Source: Epiperipatus broadwayi (Eukaryota; Onychophora; Udeonychophora; Euonychophora; Peripatidae). From it: a stretch of DNA of 64,000 nucleotides. This document shows, piece after piece, positions 12,706 through 26,509 of the stretch. The notes under the pieces were generated by a model. The model was not told where the DNA came from. It ran no database searches and saw nothing but the letters and a program-made list of their open reading frames with translations. The stretch covers positions 8,105,291 to 8,169,290 of the forward strand of contig JAQFVV010012405.1 in NCBI GenBank assembly GCA_028023455.1, written 5' to 3'. A program made the position numbers and the translations under genes. The number at the start of each line of letters is the position of its first letter. The stretch's first letter is position 1.

Positions 12706-15700
12706 ATATATATTGTGCCCTTTTCTATAGGTCAGAATCAGCTCATTACAGTAAATTATTAAAAAATTTAAACTTTAGAATATGTTCTCTTGATGTATTG
12801 GTTATATTGTATTAATAATATCTTAAAGATACAATGTGAAGCTAAATAAAATACGTAATGCATAAAATTATAATGAATCACTTAAGAATAGTTAAGTAAA
12901 GCTAAAAATATTGTTATATATGGTTGCAAAAGCTGGCCATAATAAATAACACAGCTATAAATATTTAAAAGTATATTTAAAAGTTCAATTTTAATAGTCT
13001 TAAACATATAGTTAAATAAATATTGTATTTATTTTTATAAATTATATTTAATAATTATAATTAATATCATATATTTTAAAAGTAAGTTTTATGGTAGTGA
13101 AAGTTATATTTAATTCTATATTTTCTAAATTATTCTTCCAAATTTTGTATTACTGTATTATTTTATTTAATACGACAGGTGTTGCAATTTGTTATTTATT
13201 CCCAGACAGAAAATCGGATGCCGTCTGTATTGGTTATATTAATCATGTGATTTGTATAATATATGATTATACACACTTGCTTGCTAGTATTTAGATTAGT
13301 AAAGTTCAAAATATTTTAAAATTGCATTATAGAATTGGATATTATTATTACCTATCATAAAAGCAAATATTAAGTTAGATGTTATAAATGTTTAAATAAT
13401 GTAATAAAGACAAATACAGTTAATAAAAGTTAAATATTTTGTTTTAAAATAAAATAGATAAATTAAATATTAAGAGTGGGATAAATTTATTAAATATTGT
13501 TTTTAAAAGTTGTTTAAAGGTATTTAATTGATTTAGTAAAGTAATAATTGATTCAAGATTAATATTTTAAATAATATTTTTAAAGTTATAATATGTCATA
13601 TTTTTTTTATTTTGAAATTTAATTGTGTAAGAATGTAACATTATGTAAATTAGGTATCAAATGAAAAGTAAGAATCAACCAATAGGATGGGGTATTTTCT
13701 AGGATATAAATACTGATTGCATGGGGGTATCAGGGGTGATTAAAAAAAGTGATTACAGGTGATCAAAGGTATTAGTGATCAAGTGAAGAAGCTATCTAGG
13801 AGATAGTAATTTTAAATTTTATTATCTTAGTCAATTTTTTTTAGTGCTCTCATACAATTTATTTGCAAAACTAATAGGACATTTATTTAAAAGTATCTGC
13901 AAAGAGAGTGTAATGATAAAATATATTTAATAACTTCATTTTAATATGCATTGCTAATTTTTTTAAGTTCTTTGCCAGGAATATTCATCAGAAACTTAAC
14001 TTACTTCGCAATAAAAAATATGGAAATGCCGATAAGTGAAATGTATTTAGTGGAAATTTTAAAAATGGATATAATAATTATGAATATAATATTAATAATA
14101 TTAACACAGAGGACTATTCCAGTTAATAAATTGTTATTATGGACATTGTACAGAAGCTTAATAGGAAAGCTATTTGCTGACTAAATGTAAATTACGCATT
14201 ATTTTATATAACAGCAAGATAAGCTTGTCCAAGATTAATAAGTAACATGACAAGTATATTATATAATATTTTATGGAAATAATGCTATAGGAATAAATGT
14301 TATATTCTTTTTTTAAGGAAACATTTAAAATATTTGCAAGAAATTATTTTTAAGTAAAGACTAACAGAAAACTTTACGAAAGCGTACGTTATGCAAACCT
14401 GAGGAATATAGGGTTATATGCTTATAAAATTGTTTAAAAAACTGAATTTTAAGGTAATAAGGAAACCGCTGAAAATTGATAATAGCAATAAATTTTATTA
14501 AAGAAGAAGCCTACAGAGAAAAGGAATACATGAGTAAATAAAATATGGAATTATGGAAATATTTAATATTGTGCAAATAATTTATCCAGATAGATCAAGC
14601 TAAGCCAAATGGAACATGATGCATCACTACGCCGATATGGAATATTCTAGGAAACTTCACGGGATTATTTTTAATATTACGATTTGAATAATCATCGTTT
14701 TTGGACAATAGAAACATAAATTATTATTCTATAAACTATTCCAGGATGGATTGATTATTACTTTATTTAATTTTTCAAGATTCTAAAAGATGTCATATTT
14801 TTTTTATTTATTCATTTTTTTTTTAAATCTGAGATTTTTTTACCGGAAGGGTATGCACCACTGCCGGAAACATTTTAACTTGTTCATCATTATTAGCAAC
14901 GGGGGAGTCATAGAATTGCTCTTGAAGAGAACATTTTTTAAAAAAAGAACTCTTGAGAAAATGAAAGTATTTTGAACTCTATAAAGAAAATATCGTTTCA
15001 GCTGAAGATTAAGTAAATATAGTTTAACTCATTTATTAATTTTTTTTAATGTAATTATTTTGGTTTATAAGTGTAGGAACATGAATATTAATTTATTGAT
15101 AATATTAGAATCTTATAGTAGAATAATTTAATAATTTAAATAAGAACATTTAAATAAAGGTATGGATGTATTTTTTATGTATCCAATGTTGTATCTAATT
15201 GATGGAAAAAGAAGACTGCAATGTGATGACAAGTCAATATCACTTGGTAATAGTTAATGAATATTGATATATTTTATGATGTATATTTTGTTTTCTTTTT
15301 TGCAGATTGCCTATGAATTATAATGTATGGAAGTTTAAATGTTAAATTATATGCAAACACATTTATACAACACTTTAAAATTATGAGATTAGGATTTATT
15401 TTGGGAATATGCATACTATAATTTTATACTAGTAATATAACACAACATGATAATAAATATTTATGTGATTCTTTTAAAAACTTTCATATTATTGGATGTT
15501 CCAAGGATTCATATGACAAGTTTGTATATGTTTTTAGAATATAGAATAAGAAAGTAAAACAGACTTTTCTTGTGGATTAGTAAGATCACTCTAATTATAA
15601 TTGAATTTTGTTTATTATTTTGAATATGCAAGTTAGTTTTTGTCGATGTAAGATTTGATAAATCTTTCAGGAAATGATGATAAGATAGTGACTTGGCTGT

Positions 15701-17893
15701 AGTATTATGAACATGAACCCAGGAGATGATATTAAGGTAGGATGTAATAAGGGAATATGAATAGTATTTTATAATCTTAGTGGATATACAGTACAGTTAA
15801 CAATGCCCTGTGACTGATATATTTATTTTGGACAGTGTCTATTTTTCTTTAAGTATTGATGTTTTAATAAAGCTGAAGGAATAGCTTTAACATCATTGAT
15901 AGTATTGGAGGACATTAGACAGAATAGGTCATGCCTCTATTTCTTATAGATACACTGTGCCATGGTATTTTTCTCTGATATGTGCTATGAGTTATACTCT
16001 AGTTTTGCTTCCCTTGCCTACTCATCTATTCGCTATCTAGATTTCCAATGTAACTACATCGTACAGTATGGTATATTTTAAAAAAAAAAGATAATTTAGA
16101 GTTTAAGATATGCTATCGTTTGAATGAGATAAGTTCATTTACTTGTAAGAAGAAGTATAGTTTGTGCAAATTGGAATTGAAAATCCAACTGATCCAAAAG
16201 GAAAAAGAATCATAAAATATGTTTTAGATTTTTATTTTGGAAAATAAAATAAACTTCAGGAATATAATATGTAAAGCAAAGTTGCTTTTGAAATATTAAA
16301 TAACTTTTAAATATTTTATTTCATTTTAAATGAGTATTGCATATTTTTAAAATACAATGTTTATAAAGTAAAATGATATAAACAATAAGCATAGGTATAA
16401 TTTTATATTTAGTAAATAATAGGGAATATATCAGTGATTACAACTATATAGTATTATAGTAATATTAAGTGGGATGTATTATATTTAATAATCCTAGTGC
16501 AGTGAACAACGATACCCACACAATCTAATAATAAATTAACAGTAGATATTTTATATAGTATTTTCTTTTAACATTGCAAAATGAAATTGTTTATTTTTAA
16601 AAAGATCCATACTCTCGATTAGTATTCTTATTTTGTTTTTCCGTACTATGTTTCAATGGATGTTCTTAAAAGGAAGCATAGCGAAATAATATTTCAAGAT
16701 ACGATATATTAAAATTGATATAATAAAATGTAATTTTATCATAAAGGTTGATCACAAAAGATAAATAAAATTGTATTATTTTTTATTATTATTATCTTAA
16801 GTCAGAATGAAGACTTAATTAAATTCTTGATTTGTTTTTAATAACTAAGTAATAAAAATGTAGAACGGTATAAATTGAGGATATCCAGTGTAAATACTGT
16901 AAATAAATTGTTTATTTTTTTTTCATTGTTATAATAAAACTTTGTTAAAATTTGTTTCAAAAATTTGTGTGTTAAGACTGTTTCTTTTCCATTCAAACGC
17001 ATGATACACCCAGAATAATAGAAACAAACATATAATTTTACACAGAGATATATAAAGTATTATTTTAAAAATTTGAAATATTTTCTTGGAGTTTATTTAT
17101 TAAGAAATCACATTTTACATTATCTTATGGTCATAAATTGATTATTAAAGAGTACATTGAATTATATGCTATCCGTTGCCACACACCTTTATTTGTCAGA
17201 TTATAAATGCTACCACATAATTTTTCTTACATTATTATATGAAGATAAAAGATTATATTATTGTATTTTATTTTTTTATTATGGTAATAAAATTATAGTG
17301 AAGAAAAGATACATAAAAGTTAGTCCATCCAATGAAGAGTATTATTATTATTTACTAGTATTATTAGTAGTTAAGCATAGTAGAGTATGACATAAAAATC
17401 CCTTCTCATGTTTTACTACTGTGATTTTAATTAACTTAGAATAGTTTTATGAACCTGAGATTTTATTGAGCTAAATTATTATAAATAAAAGATTAAGATT
17501 TAATTATTAGTTTAATCTTAATGAGTAGGATTTATTAAAGTCGTAAGAATACTATAAGTTTATTTATTTGAGATAGTAATAGGGGGGATAGTGTTCTTAT
17601 GCCATTGAGGTAGTATCCTGTGGGATATTGGCTCAATGTAATCTTTCTTGTCACCTGTATTTTCACTTCTAAGTCTCATGATATAATTAAATACTTATTT
17701 AATTTATTTTATAAACTGAACCTTATTCTTATTTTGAATTTGAGCTAGTGGAACATTTAATATTAATGCAGAATATTTTATTTATTAATTATTTGCATTT
17801 AACCAAATGTAATCGGTAACTGAGCTAACCCATTTTATTTTATATTATATTGTCCAGAAGTGAATATGCAAATGGCAAGGTTAGAATATATAT
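12706..17893. other. AT-rich intergenic stretch, no gene seen
   Basis: No frame with family resemblance is present. The 67- and 77-codon frames at 13091-13294 and 13951-14184 are isolated and not recognisable. A promoter-like cluster lies at 13676-13712. A pyrimidine tract ending in TTTTGCAG at 15298-15306 resembles a splice acceptor but has no coding exon beside it. Confidence 0.4.
13676..13712 (+). promoter_or_regulatory. CCAAT and TATA-like cluster
   Basis: AACCAATAGG is followed 25 bp later by GATATAAATA, the spacing of a polymerase II core promoter. Four GTGAT(T/C)A repeats follow between 13737 and 13781. It could belong to an unrecognised LTR on the plus strand or a decayed gene. No downstream coding frame supports it. 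Confidence 0.3.
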
Positions 17894-19263
17894 TGTAATG
17901 TTTTTCGTTTTGCTAGGTTTTTTACACGCTAATATAAACTGCGTGTGAGTTGATCAAGCTATGTCAAAAAAGAAGAAAGTTGTATTTCTATTCTAAAAAC
18001 ACAGCTATTTTTCCTGATCAACTTCAGCCTATTAATTGTTACAAATTGTGCTATTGACAAAATCAACTTTTAATTTTATTTACTATGGGTGCCAGAATTC
18101 CTAAGAATCTGCTGAAATATGTCGCCAGCACCTCTCACAAGTTGTAAAACAAAAAAAAAATAAAAAGATTTTTATTATTTTTTTTTTTTAAGGGGCGGTA
18201 ATTCTACCGTAATGAGAATTAATGATTTTTACGATTATTAGTCCTGGGCGTATTGAAACATATTGGCAAAGGTAACTTACGTTTAAATCTTATTACACTA
18301 AAAATAAATTTAATAATAAAAAATAATAACTATTATTAATAACGCACAAATAAGAATTGATATTAGAAATATTTTTAATTTTGACAAACTAAAATACTTC
18401 ATGTTGAGTAGCTAATTAATACCTTGGAGAGAACACATTTAATTCAGATGGGAAATATCTAGAAAATATAAATATCAGTTAAAATAAACAAAAAGTTCTT
18501 GGTTAAATAAGAGTCTCTCATATAGAAAAATTAAAGTCACTATCAGGATTCTTTTATACGTATATTTTTACAAGTAGTTTTAAATAGTTAACTTTGTCAC
18601 AATCAGGATAATTATTTTTACCGGTAAGTTTCATGAATTCAGTAGTAGATAACTATGCATAGTTTTTTGGTTATAATGAACTCGGCCTTTTGGTTATTGC
18701 TTGATCTTGTGATCCATTTCCCCAGTCGGTCACGAAGGCTTTTCCTGGTGTACATCATTAGGTCCGATGTCTTCAGAAGCTCCGGTTCACTGCGACATGC
18801 CGAATTCCTTCAGCGAAGAGCGATCTTGGATATATTAATGTTATCCAAGACCAACTAGAGAAACAAAACAAACAAGACGTCCTTCAACCGGATCCCTCCT
18901 TTTTATATCCAGTTTTCAGGACTTCTGCGCATGCTAGTACCATGCCTTTTTAATCTTATCCAGTCTTTATAAATTTTATGTAATAAAGTCTTTATTTTCT
19001 TCAAGTTTTCGGCCATCTTTAATTAATTTGAGTATTTCTACTTTCAGCTTATCTTTTTTTACTTGCTTTTGGAATTCTTTTGTTCTCTCCAATTACTGTT
19101 ATTACTAATCACATAAAAAAAAATAAGAAGAATAATTCAACCCTCATTGTACGTTTTTTTTTTTTTTTTAAATTACTCAACAAAATTTTAAATCCGCTTT
19201 TATCTTTTAGTTTTTTTTTACCCAATGCCAATATATTTGTAACGTATATAAATAAACGTTACA
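17894..19263 (-). repeat. Family A 3' LTR (element orientation)
   Basis: The 1370-bp LTR starts TGTAATG and ends AAACGTTACA. It is the downstream LTR when the element is read on the minus strand. The minus-strand start has the palindrome TGTAACG-N12-CGTTACA. The 67-codon frame inside it (18655-18858) is not a gene. Confidence 0.85.
18898..18907 (-). promoter_or_regulatory. TATA box in family A LTR
   Basis: TATAAAAAGG on the minus strand lies about 360 bp from the LTR start and is followed by GAGGGATCC. Transcription would begin about 30 bp further left. The same site in the other LTR is 21016-21025. Confidence 0.65.
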
Positions 19264-20008
19264 ATACCACCAGTACCAGGAGATGAGAATAAAATAGGGG
19301 TTTACACTAATTTTATTCTTAAGTTTTTAAATTCATATTCGTATTTTTTTTTCTGTAGTAGCATGCTGATATATTGTGTAGACTCATTCACAAGCGATGT
19401 TCAGCTTTAACACCCACTTTTAGGTCTAACACGGTGGGAATGGAAAATATTTCAACATTCATCTATGTCCTATCCGCTTTAGTGTAATATTAACGATAAG
19501 AAGCCCAAGTTATAAGCACAAACGAGCGTTGCTCATCGTTCTGAGTCTTACAGGCTCGTGGCAACTTGGTCCAACTTGATCCGCCTTCCCCTTTATTGGG
19601 ATCTCTGCTAGAAATAGTCTGATGAGCATTTAAAGATGGTCTTATGTTCATATACTGCGGATAAGGACTCGGGGCTATGTTATTCCCCTCTTCAGTAACC
19701 GCCTACCCGGTCAAATACTTGTGACTTACGTCTACATCAGCCACGATCGTGTTTTTAGACATATATAAAAAAATATACATATATATTTTTTCTTTCTGGA
19801 AGTCATATTAAAAAAATATCTTCTTTCATATTTTAATAATCAGGGTTTAATTAGTTAGTTTTTTTTTTATAATTTTTTTCTTTTTTCAAAAAAATCATAA
19901 TTTATTTTCCGGCTGTGAGTTTCTTTGAGTCATCATTGTAATGTTCTTTATCATTACAACTCATCTCAGGTTGTAGTTGTTAAATCGAAGCCCGAGTTGG
20001 GTCACCAT
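19264..20008 (-). other. Family A internal region, no intact ORF
   Basis: The 745 bp is less AT-rich than its surroundings around 19440-19750. I found no zinc knuckle, protease, RT or integrase motif in any frame. It could hold packaging or dimerisation signals, as in other short-internal LTR elements, but that is inference. The G/T-rich stretch GGTACTGGTGGTAT next to the downstream LTR occupies the position expected of a polypurine tract but is not purine-pure. Confidence 0.6.
19991..20007 (-). other. Primer-binding site, family A
   Basis: On the minus strand the sequence reads TGGTGACCCAACTCGGG, beginning with the TGG expected to pair with a tRNA CCA end and lying one base after the LTR. 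The matching tRNA was not determined. Confidence 0.6.
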
Positions 20009-21383
20009 TGTAACGTTTTTCGTTTTGCTAGGCCTTTTACACGCTAATATAAACTGCGCGTGAGTTGATCAAGCTATGTCAAAAAAGAAGAAAGTTGTAT
20101 TTCTATTCTAAAAACACAGCTATTTTTCCTGATCAACTTCAGCCTATTAATTGTTATGAATTGTGCTATTGACAAAATCAACTTTTAATTTTATTTACTA
20201 TGGGTGCCAGAATTCCTAAGAATCCGCTGAAATATGTCGCCAGCACCTCTCACAAGTTGTAAAACAAAACAAAAAATAAAAAGATTTTTATTATATTTTT
20301 TTTTTTAAGGGGCGGTAATTCTACCGTAATGAGAATTAATGATTTTTACGATTATTAGTCCTGGGGGTATAGAAACATATTGGCAAAGGTAACTTAAGTT
20401 TAAATCTTATTACACTAAAAATAAATTTAATAATAAAAAATAATAACTATTATTAATAACGCACAAATGAGAATTGATATTAGAAATATTTTTAATTTTG
20501 ACAAACTAAAATACTTCATGTTGAGTAGCTAATTAATACCTTGGAGAGAACACATTTAATTCAGGTGGGAAATATCCAGAAAATATAAATATCAGTTAAA
20601 ATAAACAAAAAGTTCTTGGTTAAATAAGAGTCTCTCGTATAGAAAAATTAAAGTCACTATCGGGATTCTTTTATACGTATATTTTTACGAGTAGTTTTAA
20701 ATAGTTAACTTTGTCACAATAAGGATAATTATTCTTACCGGTAAGTTTCATGAATTCAGTAGTAGATAACTATGCATAGTTTTTTGGTTATAATGAGCTC
20801 GGCCTTTTGGTTATTGCTTGATCTTGTGGTCCATTTCCCCAGTCGGTCATGAAGGCTTTTCCTGGTGTACATCATTAGGTCCGATGTCTTCAGAAGCTTC
20901 GGTTCACTGCGACATGCCGAATTCCTTCAGCGAAGAGCGATCTTGGATATATTAATGTTATCCAAGACCAACTAGAGAAACAAAACGAACAAGATGTTCC
21001 TTCAACCGGATCCCTCCTTTTTATATCCAGTTTTCAGGTCTTCTGCGCATGCTAGTACCATGCCTTTTTAATCTTATCCAGTCTTTATAAATTTTATGTA
21101 ATAAAGTCTTTATTTTCTTCAAGTTTTCGGCCATCTTTAATTAATTTGAGTATTTCTACTTTCAGCTTATCTTTTTTTACTTGCTTTTGGAATTCTTTTG
21201 TTCTCTCCAATTACTGTTATTACTAATCACATAAAAAAAAATAAGAAGAATAATTCAACCCTCATTGTACGTTTTTTTTTTTTTTTTTAAAATTACTCAA
21301 CAAAATTTTAAATCCGCTTTTATCTTTTAGTTTTTTTTTACCCAATGCCAATATATTTGTAACGTATATAAATAAACGTTACA
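20009..21383 (-). repeat. Family A 5' LTR (element orientation)
   Basis: The 1375-bp LTR runs from TGTAACGTTTTTCG to AAACGTTACA. It matches 17894-19263 base for base apart from scattered substitutions and small homopolymer changes. Confidence 0.85.
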
Positions 21384-23020
21384 ATATATATTGTAACTTT
21401 TAATTTCTGAACTGTGTCCAAGAAGGATATAAAACATATATAATAATCAAAATTTTAAATTTAAAAAAAACATATAATTATATTACTGTTAAGTTTAATT
21501 GATATTATATATAAACTGTAAAATCTATAGGGTGTAAGTGTATAATTCTGTTGGTGTAGTCAACAAACACCTTTTATTTTTAGTCATATATATTTTAAAT
21601 AAAATATTTAGTTCAACTATAATAGTCTTTAATAGTTACAAGAATGTTATACATATTTAAATTTATAATATTTAGTAAAATTTACAATAGCTAGACATAA
21701 AATATTAATTGAATTTTATTATAGTGATCATTTAAAAAGTGTGTGTAAGAGTATATAGGCAGAGTTCTATAAAACAATAATAAAAATATCTTATTTATTT
21801 ATTGTAAAATAATATTTTGATTCTAATTGGAAAGATTAAAATTGTATAATAATACAATTTTTAAATAAGCATAACAATATTATATTTTAGATATAATTGT
21901 TAATTAAATATTATAATTAAAATAAATAGTTATTACAAAAAATGAAAATTATTATAGTATTTAAATTTAAACTTAAAAGCAATTGAATGTAATAAATTAG
22001 TTTTAAATATTTAGTAGTATTACTTATTCAAAACAAAACAAAACAACACTCTCCATATAGTAGTGCCATCTTGTGCTAACAAGAGCAATCAATGGATGCC
22101 AGAAGGCTTGTGCTAGTATGAGATAGTGATCATGTGATGTTTAGTATTACTTATTGTAAAAATTGTAGACAAATGATAATTTATGCAGAAAACTGCTAGT
22201 TAATTTTTAGTCAAGGACCAATAAAATTGATTTAATTAGTTGTCTGATGTCATACTGACTACAGAATAAAAAGATGATAGCAGATAAGACTGACCAAGAG
22301 AAATTGATTTAAAAAGTGAGGGCTGATACCAGTTTACAGTAGTTCTCCAAAAAGTTATAAAATTCTATCATATTTTATTTTTAAAGTAATTAAAAGTAAT
22401 TTGTTACATGCTGGATAATTATAAAATATCTTAAGAGTTGTATAAAAGAAATTAGGGAATAAACATACCAGACTTTATTCATCAATGACCTAATTTTCAG
22501 TCTTGGATATTAACTTACAATTAAAATGATTACTAGTGAAAGTAAAAATGAACAATTAATTTTGTTATCATTTTTGGAAATAATTGAAAAAGATTATAAA
22601 CTACAAATACAAGGATGTTGCAGACATTGTTGCATAAGAAAGTATTTTGTTACATCATCAGTTTTAATGAGTTTAATTATTAGGTTATTCATTCAAAGGA
22701 ACTTTTATTTAGTGCAAAGATATAGTTGTTATCAGATTATAAAGACATTGTATAGAATTTTAAAATAATTACTTAATAGTAAGTCTAAAAAGAATTATAT
22801 TTTAGATTAAGTGACTTAGATGCTATAATTAAATTGAAACTTACATTTCAATAAAGGCTTTATTGATCTCAATGGTTTACACAAGTTTATATCTAGAAAA
22901 TTTCTAATTTAACATACAATGAGTAATATTAGGGTAAACATATATAAAGGAATTTAGTGGTTACACATTGTGGTTAATGGACTATAACAATATAAAAAAT
23001 AAAAAAACAAAAATAATCAG
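21384..23020. other. AT-rich gap, no gene seen
   Basis: The 80-codon frame at 22526-22768 starts with ATG and contains CCRHCCIRKY but resembles no family I know. Apart from the dispersed repeat at 22049-22150, nothing else is supported. Confidence 0.4.
22049..22150 (+). repeat. Dispersed repeat I, plus copy
   Basis: ACTCTCCATATAGTAGTGCC and the following ~90 bp, through GATCATGTGATGTTTAGT, match the reverse complement of 56815-56965 with moderate divergence. The element class is unknown. Confidence 0.6.
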
Positions 23021-23024
23021 AGTT

Positions 23025-23790
23025 CTAAAGTTTGCTGAACTTATTTAGTTGAATGTTAGTTGTATGATAGTTTTTTGCAGCATTCACAGCATTGATGGTT
23101 GTCTTAACAATGACCATGTTGCTGCATATAAGTGGGGGGTTGGTTATTATTCTATCTCTATTTCTAATGTGTAACAGTTTGTTGCTAAATGTAGTTGGGT
23201 GTTGTCTGGTATTATTGCCAATTAAGAAAGTACATCTGGTGCACCAGTACACATATAGTCAAATGTGGCCACCCTAATGCTAGGTATTAATCTTCCTTGA
23301 AAAGTAACCATTATGTGATTAATGATTGTATCCAGTTTCTGTAGGTGTTACACATCAGCTGTCATGTTTGGTTAAGTGTTATACATTGATAAATAATGTG
23401 GTCCAGCATCTCTTCTGTTTGATGGCAGAGTCCACAGAAAGGGTCAATAGATCTGTACATTCTTTTATGATAAAAAAGTGAGCTGTTGGCAAGGCAATGA
23501 GATTCATTTTAATGATAAAATCAAAGTATTTGGGCTCTAGAGCCCATTTTTTATATTCCTTGAGTAGTCTCTTATTTTTAATTCCTAGCATAGGTTGTAT
23601 AATAGTAACTGTGTCTCTGTTCATTAAGCCATAAATATCCCAGTATGAATACTTATGCAAATACTGTTTTGGAATCTTGTCTGTGGTTTTGCATTGGTAT
23701 ATAATGTTAGTGAAAAAAGAACCTTTTGGAGGTAGTCTATCTGTTGGAGTAACATATGTGGTTAATTTTTGGGTATTTGGCAATTAAATT
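23025..23790 (-). pseudogene. Type II LINE C-terminal remnant
   Basis: Two minus-strand frames (23379-23783 and 23025-23252) match the plus-strand frame at 35429-35998. Matching pairs include TPTDRLPPKG with the PTDRPPPRD region, WALEPKYFDFIIKMNL with WSMEPKYLDFVLKIN, and KLLHIRNRDRIITNPP with KLQKMKNRDQLLTPN. The zinc-knuckle region between them is damaged: the cysteines of the intact copy are missing. It is the end of a LINE polyprotein, 5'-truncated, with no 59-bp repeats after it. Confidence 0.75.
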
Positions 23791-26509
23791 GAAACTTAGT
23801 AAGAAGTTCTATATATATCTTTAATTATGAAAACGTTCTTCCAGAATTTGGATGTTGTTATTTTTTAACATGGTATTAAAGATATAATGATAAAGAAATT
23901 CATAACACTAGCAAAATAATTATATTTTGATGAGAAAAATGTCAAAAAGATGAGGATTTTAAAAGATAATCCTTTTATTTAATAATGAATAATAAAGAAA
24001 AAAATAACTTATAATATTATAATAGACAAATATTAATGGCTTAGTTAATATAAATAAGGAGAATCTAAAGTTAAAACTGATTATAAACTAACTTTGTATA
24101 TCATAAGTTTCTGATAATGGAAATTGAGAGTGATAAGTTGATGTGTAAGCTATAAATTAGTATTTAATATTCAAAGAATTATTTTTGATATTATTAAATA
24201 TTCCAGAATTTAATGGGCACTTCAGTAAAAAATGCCAAGTTCCTAAGTTTACTTTTCGAAGAGCTCAAGAATTTTAAAAGATTTTATTAATTGTAAATAT
24301 TTTTTATTTTAAAATGTTTGTCTTAAATATCATGCATTTATAGCAGCAGGAGAAAGAGAGCAATGACAAGGGAAGAGATTTAGGTTGTCATCCGTTGTCG
24401 TGGTGATATTGATAAAATTCCCCCAAAAAAAAAATTCTAAAAAGTTTTAATAAGTTTTCTTTTAAAAAAGGATTGAAAAAAAATCATTTCAAGTTATAAT
24501 CTTTATTGTTAATGTTTTGTATAGATATATGGTCTATTATGATAAGATTATAACGAGTTAAATAATTTCTATATTTTATTAATATTTTAGAATTAAGATA
24601 ATTTTAGAATATTATTATATGATAATATTAAAATGAAGGTATTGTATGCTTATTGATAAAATTTAATATGGATGTACTAAAGAACAAAAGATAGCATGGA
24701 GCAATGTGATAACATATAATTTTGTGCTATTTCAATATGCACGAATAGTAATAGTTGATAATAATAAAATTTGTGTAATTATCAATTAATTATATGGAGG
24801 TATATTTATGATAATGTTGAATAATCATAATGATTCAAGAAAAGATATTCTGTTAAAATAACTATAAATATATCATCTTGGTATAATAGTATAAATGAAA
24901 ACCAAAAGTACAGTGAATATTATTGAAAGAAGTGATTTATGACTTCAAACCTTATAATGAATAAGAATTCTGAAAAATATATAAGTATGGAATGGATAAG
25001 TTAGATTGCCAGGTTAGAGTTATATATCCTGAAGAACTAATATGACATTATAATGGGTTTGATCTAAGTGACACCCATTTTATTGTGATAGGAAATTGAG
25101 ATGATTTTCATATGAACAATGATTATTATATTCTGTAAGAGCATTAGAAATAAGCCAGGATTTATTAAGGTAGGGTCATTAAAGTAAAAATGAGTACCTA
25201 TAATATAATAATTCATAATAATTGTAAGTGCCTCCATTCCTATATTTTGTATGATCATTATTAAATTAGTTTTTTACCCCAAAGTTTTTATTTATGGTAT
25301 TAAGATACAAAATAAACATCATAAGCCAGTAAAGTATTTTGGAACTTATAGTTTTTCTTCCTATGATTCATAATGGTAGTATAAGAAAAAGAAAGTGACC
25401 GTACACAAAGCAAATATTATTAAATATGATCTGAAATAAGAATAACTTATTATTGAAATGATACATGAGATCTATGAGAATGAGGAATGTAAATGAAAGA
25501 GACTTGATAAGTGAATAAGATGAATGATAATATTTTAATGTAAATAATCCTTAATTTGATTATGACAAAAAAAAATCAAGTCAGATGTCACATGACTTAA
25601 TTTAATAAGCTTGTATTTACAAATGTTATATATAGAGCTCGCAAAATATTCTCTAAGCTCTATATATAGCATTAATTTAATTATTTATTCAATATGTATT
25701 ATTTATATTATATTAATAATACAAAAGCATAAAAGTTCATTAGTAAATAATATTAATGTACTTATATAATAATTTTAGCACTGAATTATATTAAAGGGGC
25801 ATAACTTTTATAAAAACAAGTGTATAATAATGGACCACTTAAGTATGATGAGAATAATAAAAAAAATACCAAAATGTATGAACACATGGATGGTAAATCA
25901 ATTTATAATATGAATAGAAGCGTGCATATGAGCAAAAACCTATCCTTTAATTACTTAAATGATAGGAATTCAATGTTAATACATGAATGGAGGATGGTAT
26001 TTGTTTTTTTAATTATTGTAATGTAAAGAATTTTCCAAGTATAAAATTATTCAAATATAAATGTTATAAATTATTTATGTTATAATTTGTAATCATAAAT
26101 ATGTTATAAATATGTTGTTAAAATAAATAAGTATTTTTAATTTATTTCTGTATTGAATCATTATTATCATAAAGTCATATATTAAAGCATATAACGTAGA
26201 GAAATCATGATATAAAATTTATTGATTAAATATTTGAATTTTTATAATAAACAATTTGAACTTAACAAGCTAAAAATTTTACCAATTTTAAATTATAAAT
26301 TGATTAAAGTAGATATTATTTATATTGAAATACTTGAATAGCTATTTAAAATTGGAATTTAAAGTTATTAAATGTTCAGAGCATTATAAAGATTCATACG
26401 ATTATAAAAGTCACATTTATATTGTAAAGTTTATTTAAGTTTACAACCAGTATCAAATAATAAAAATCTGACAAAGTTTACTAAGAAGAATAAATACACA
26501 ATGTTATAT
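23791..26509. other. AT-rich gap, no gene seen
   Basis: Only short chance frames occur (for example 25064-25258 and 25820-26026). A hairpin lies at 25627-25668. Confidence 0.4.
25627..25668. repeat. 13-bp-arm inverted repeat
   Basis: TATATATAGAGCT and AGCTCTATATATA face each other across a 16-base loop, with no mismatch. Confidence 0.85.

Larger units (their letters stand above)
17894..21383 (-). mobile_element. Short-internal LTR retrotransposon, family A
   Basis: Two nearly identical direct repeats (17894-19263 and 20009-21383) flank a 745-bp internal region. Both begin TGTAA(T/C)G and end CGTTACA, and the element is bounded by ATAT on each side. On the minus strand a primer-binding-site-like sequence starts 1 base after the 20009-21383 LTR, and each LTR has a TATA box, so transcription should run right to left. 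The internal region has no gag or pol frame, so the element would depend on proteins made elsewhere. The few differences between its LTRs indicate a fairly recent insertion. Gypsy affiliation is inferred from resemblance to family B. Confidence 0.85.

Noticed and set aside
15298-15306. Splice acceptor before a possible exon
   Set aside because: A polypyrimidine tract plus CAG is common in T-rich DNA, and no open frame follows.
18655-18858. 67-codon ORF inside the family A LTR
   Set aside because: LTR sequence, interrupted or shifted in the other copy (20770-20960) and without a family match.
22526-22768. 80-codon ORF with CCRHCC
   Set aside because: The cysteines do not fit a known finger spacing, and there is no neighbouring exon, promoter or homologue visible.
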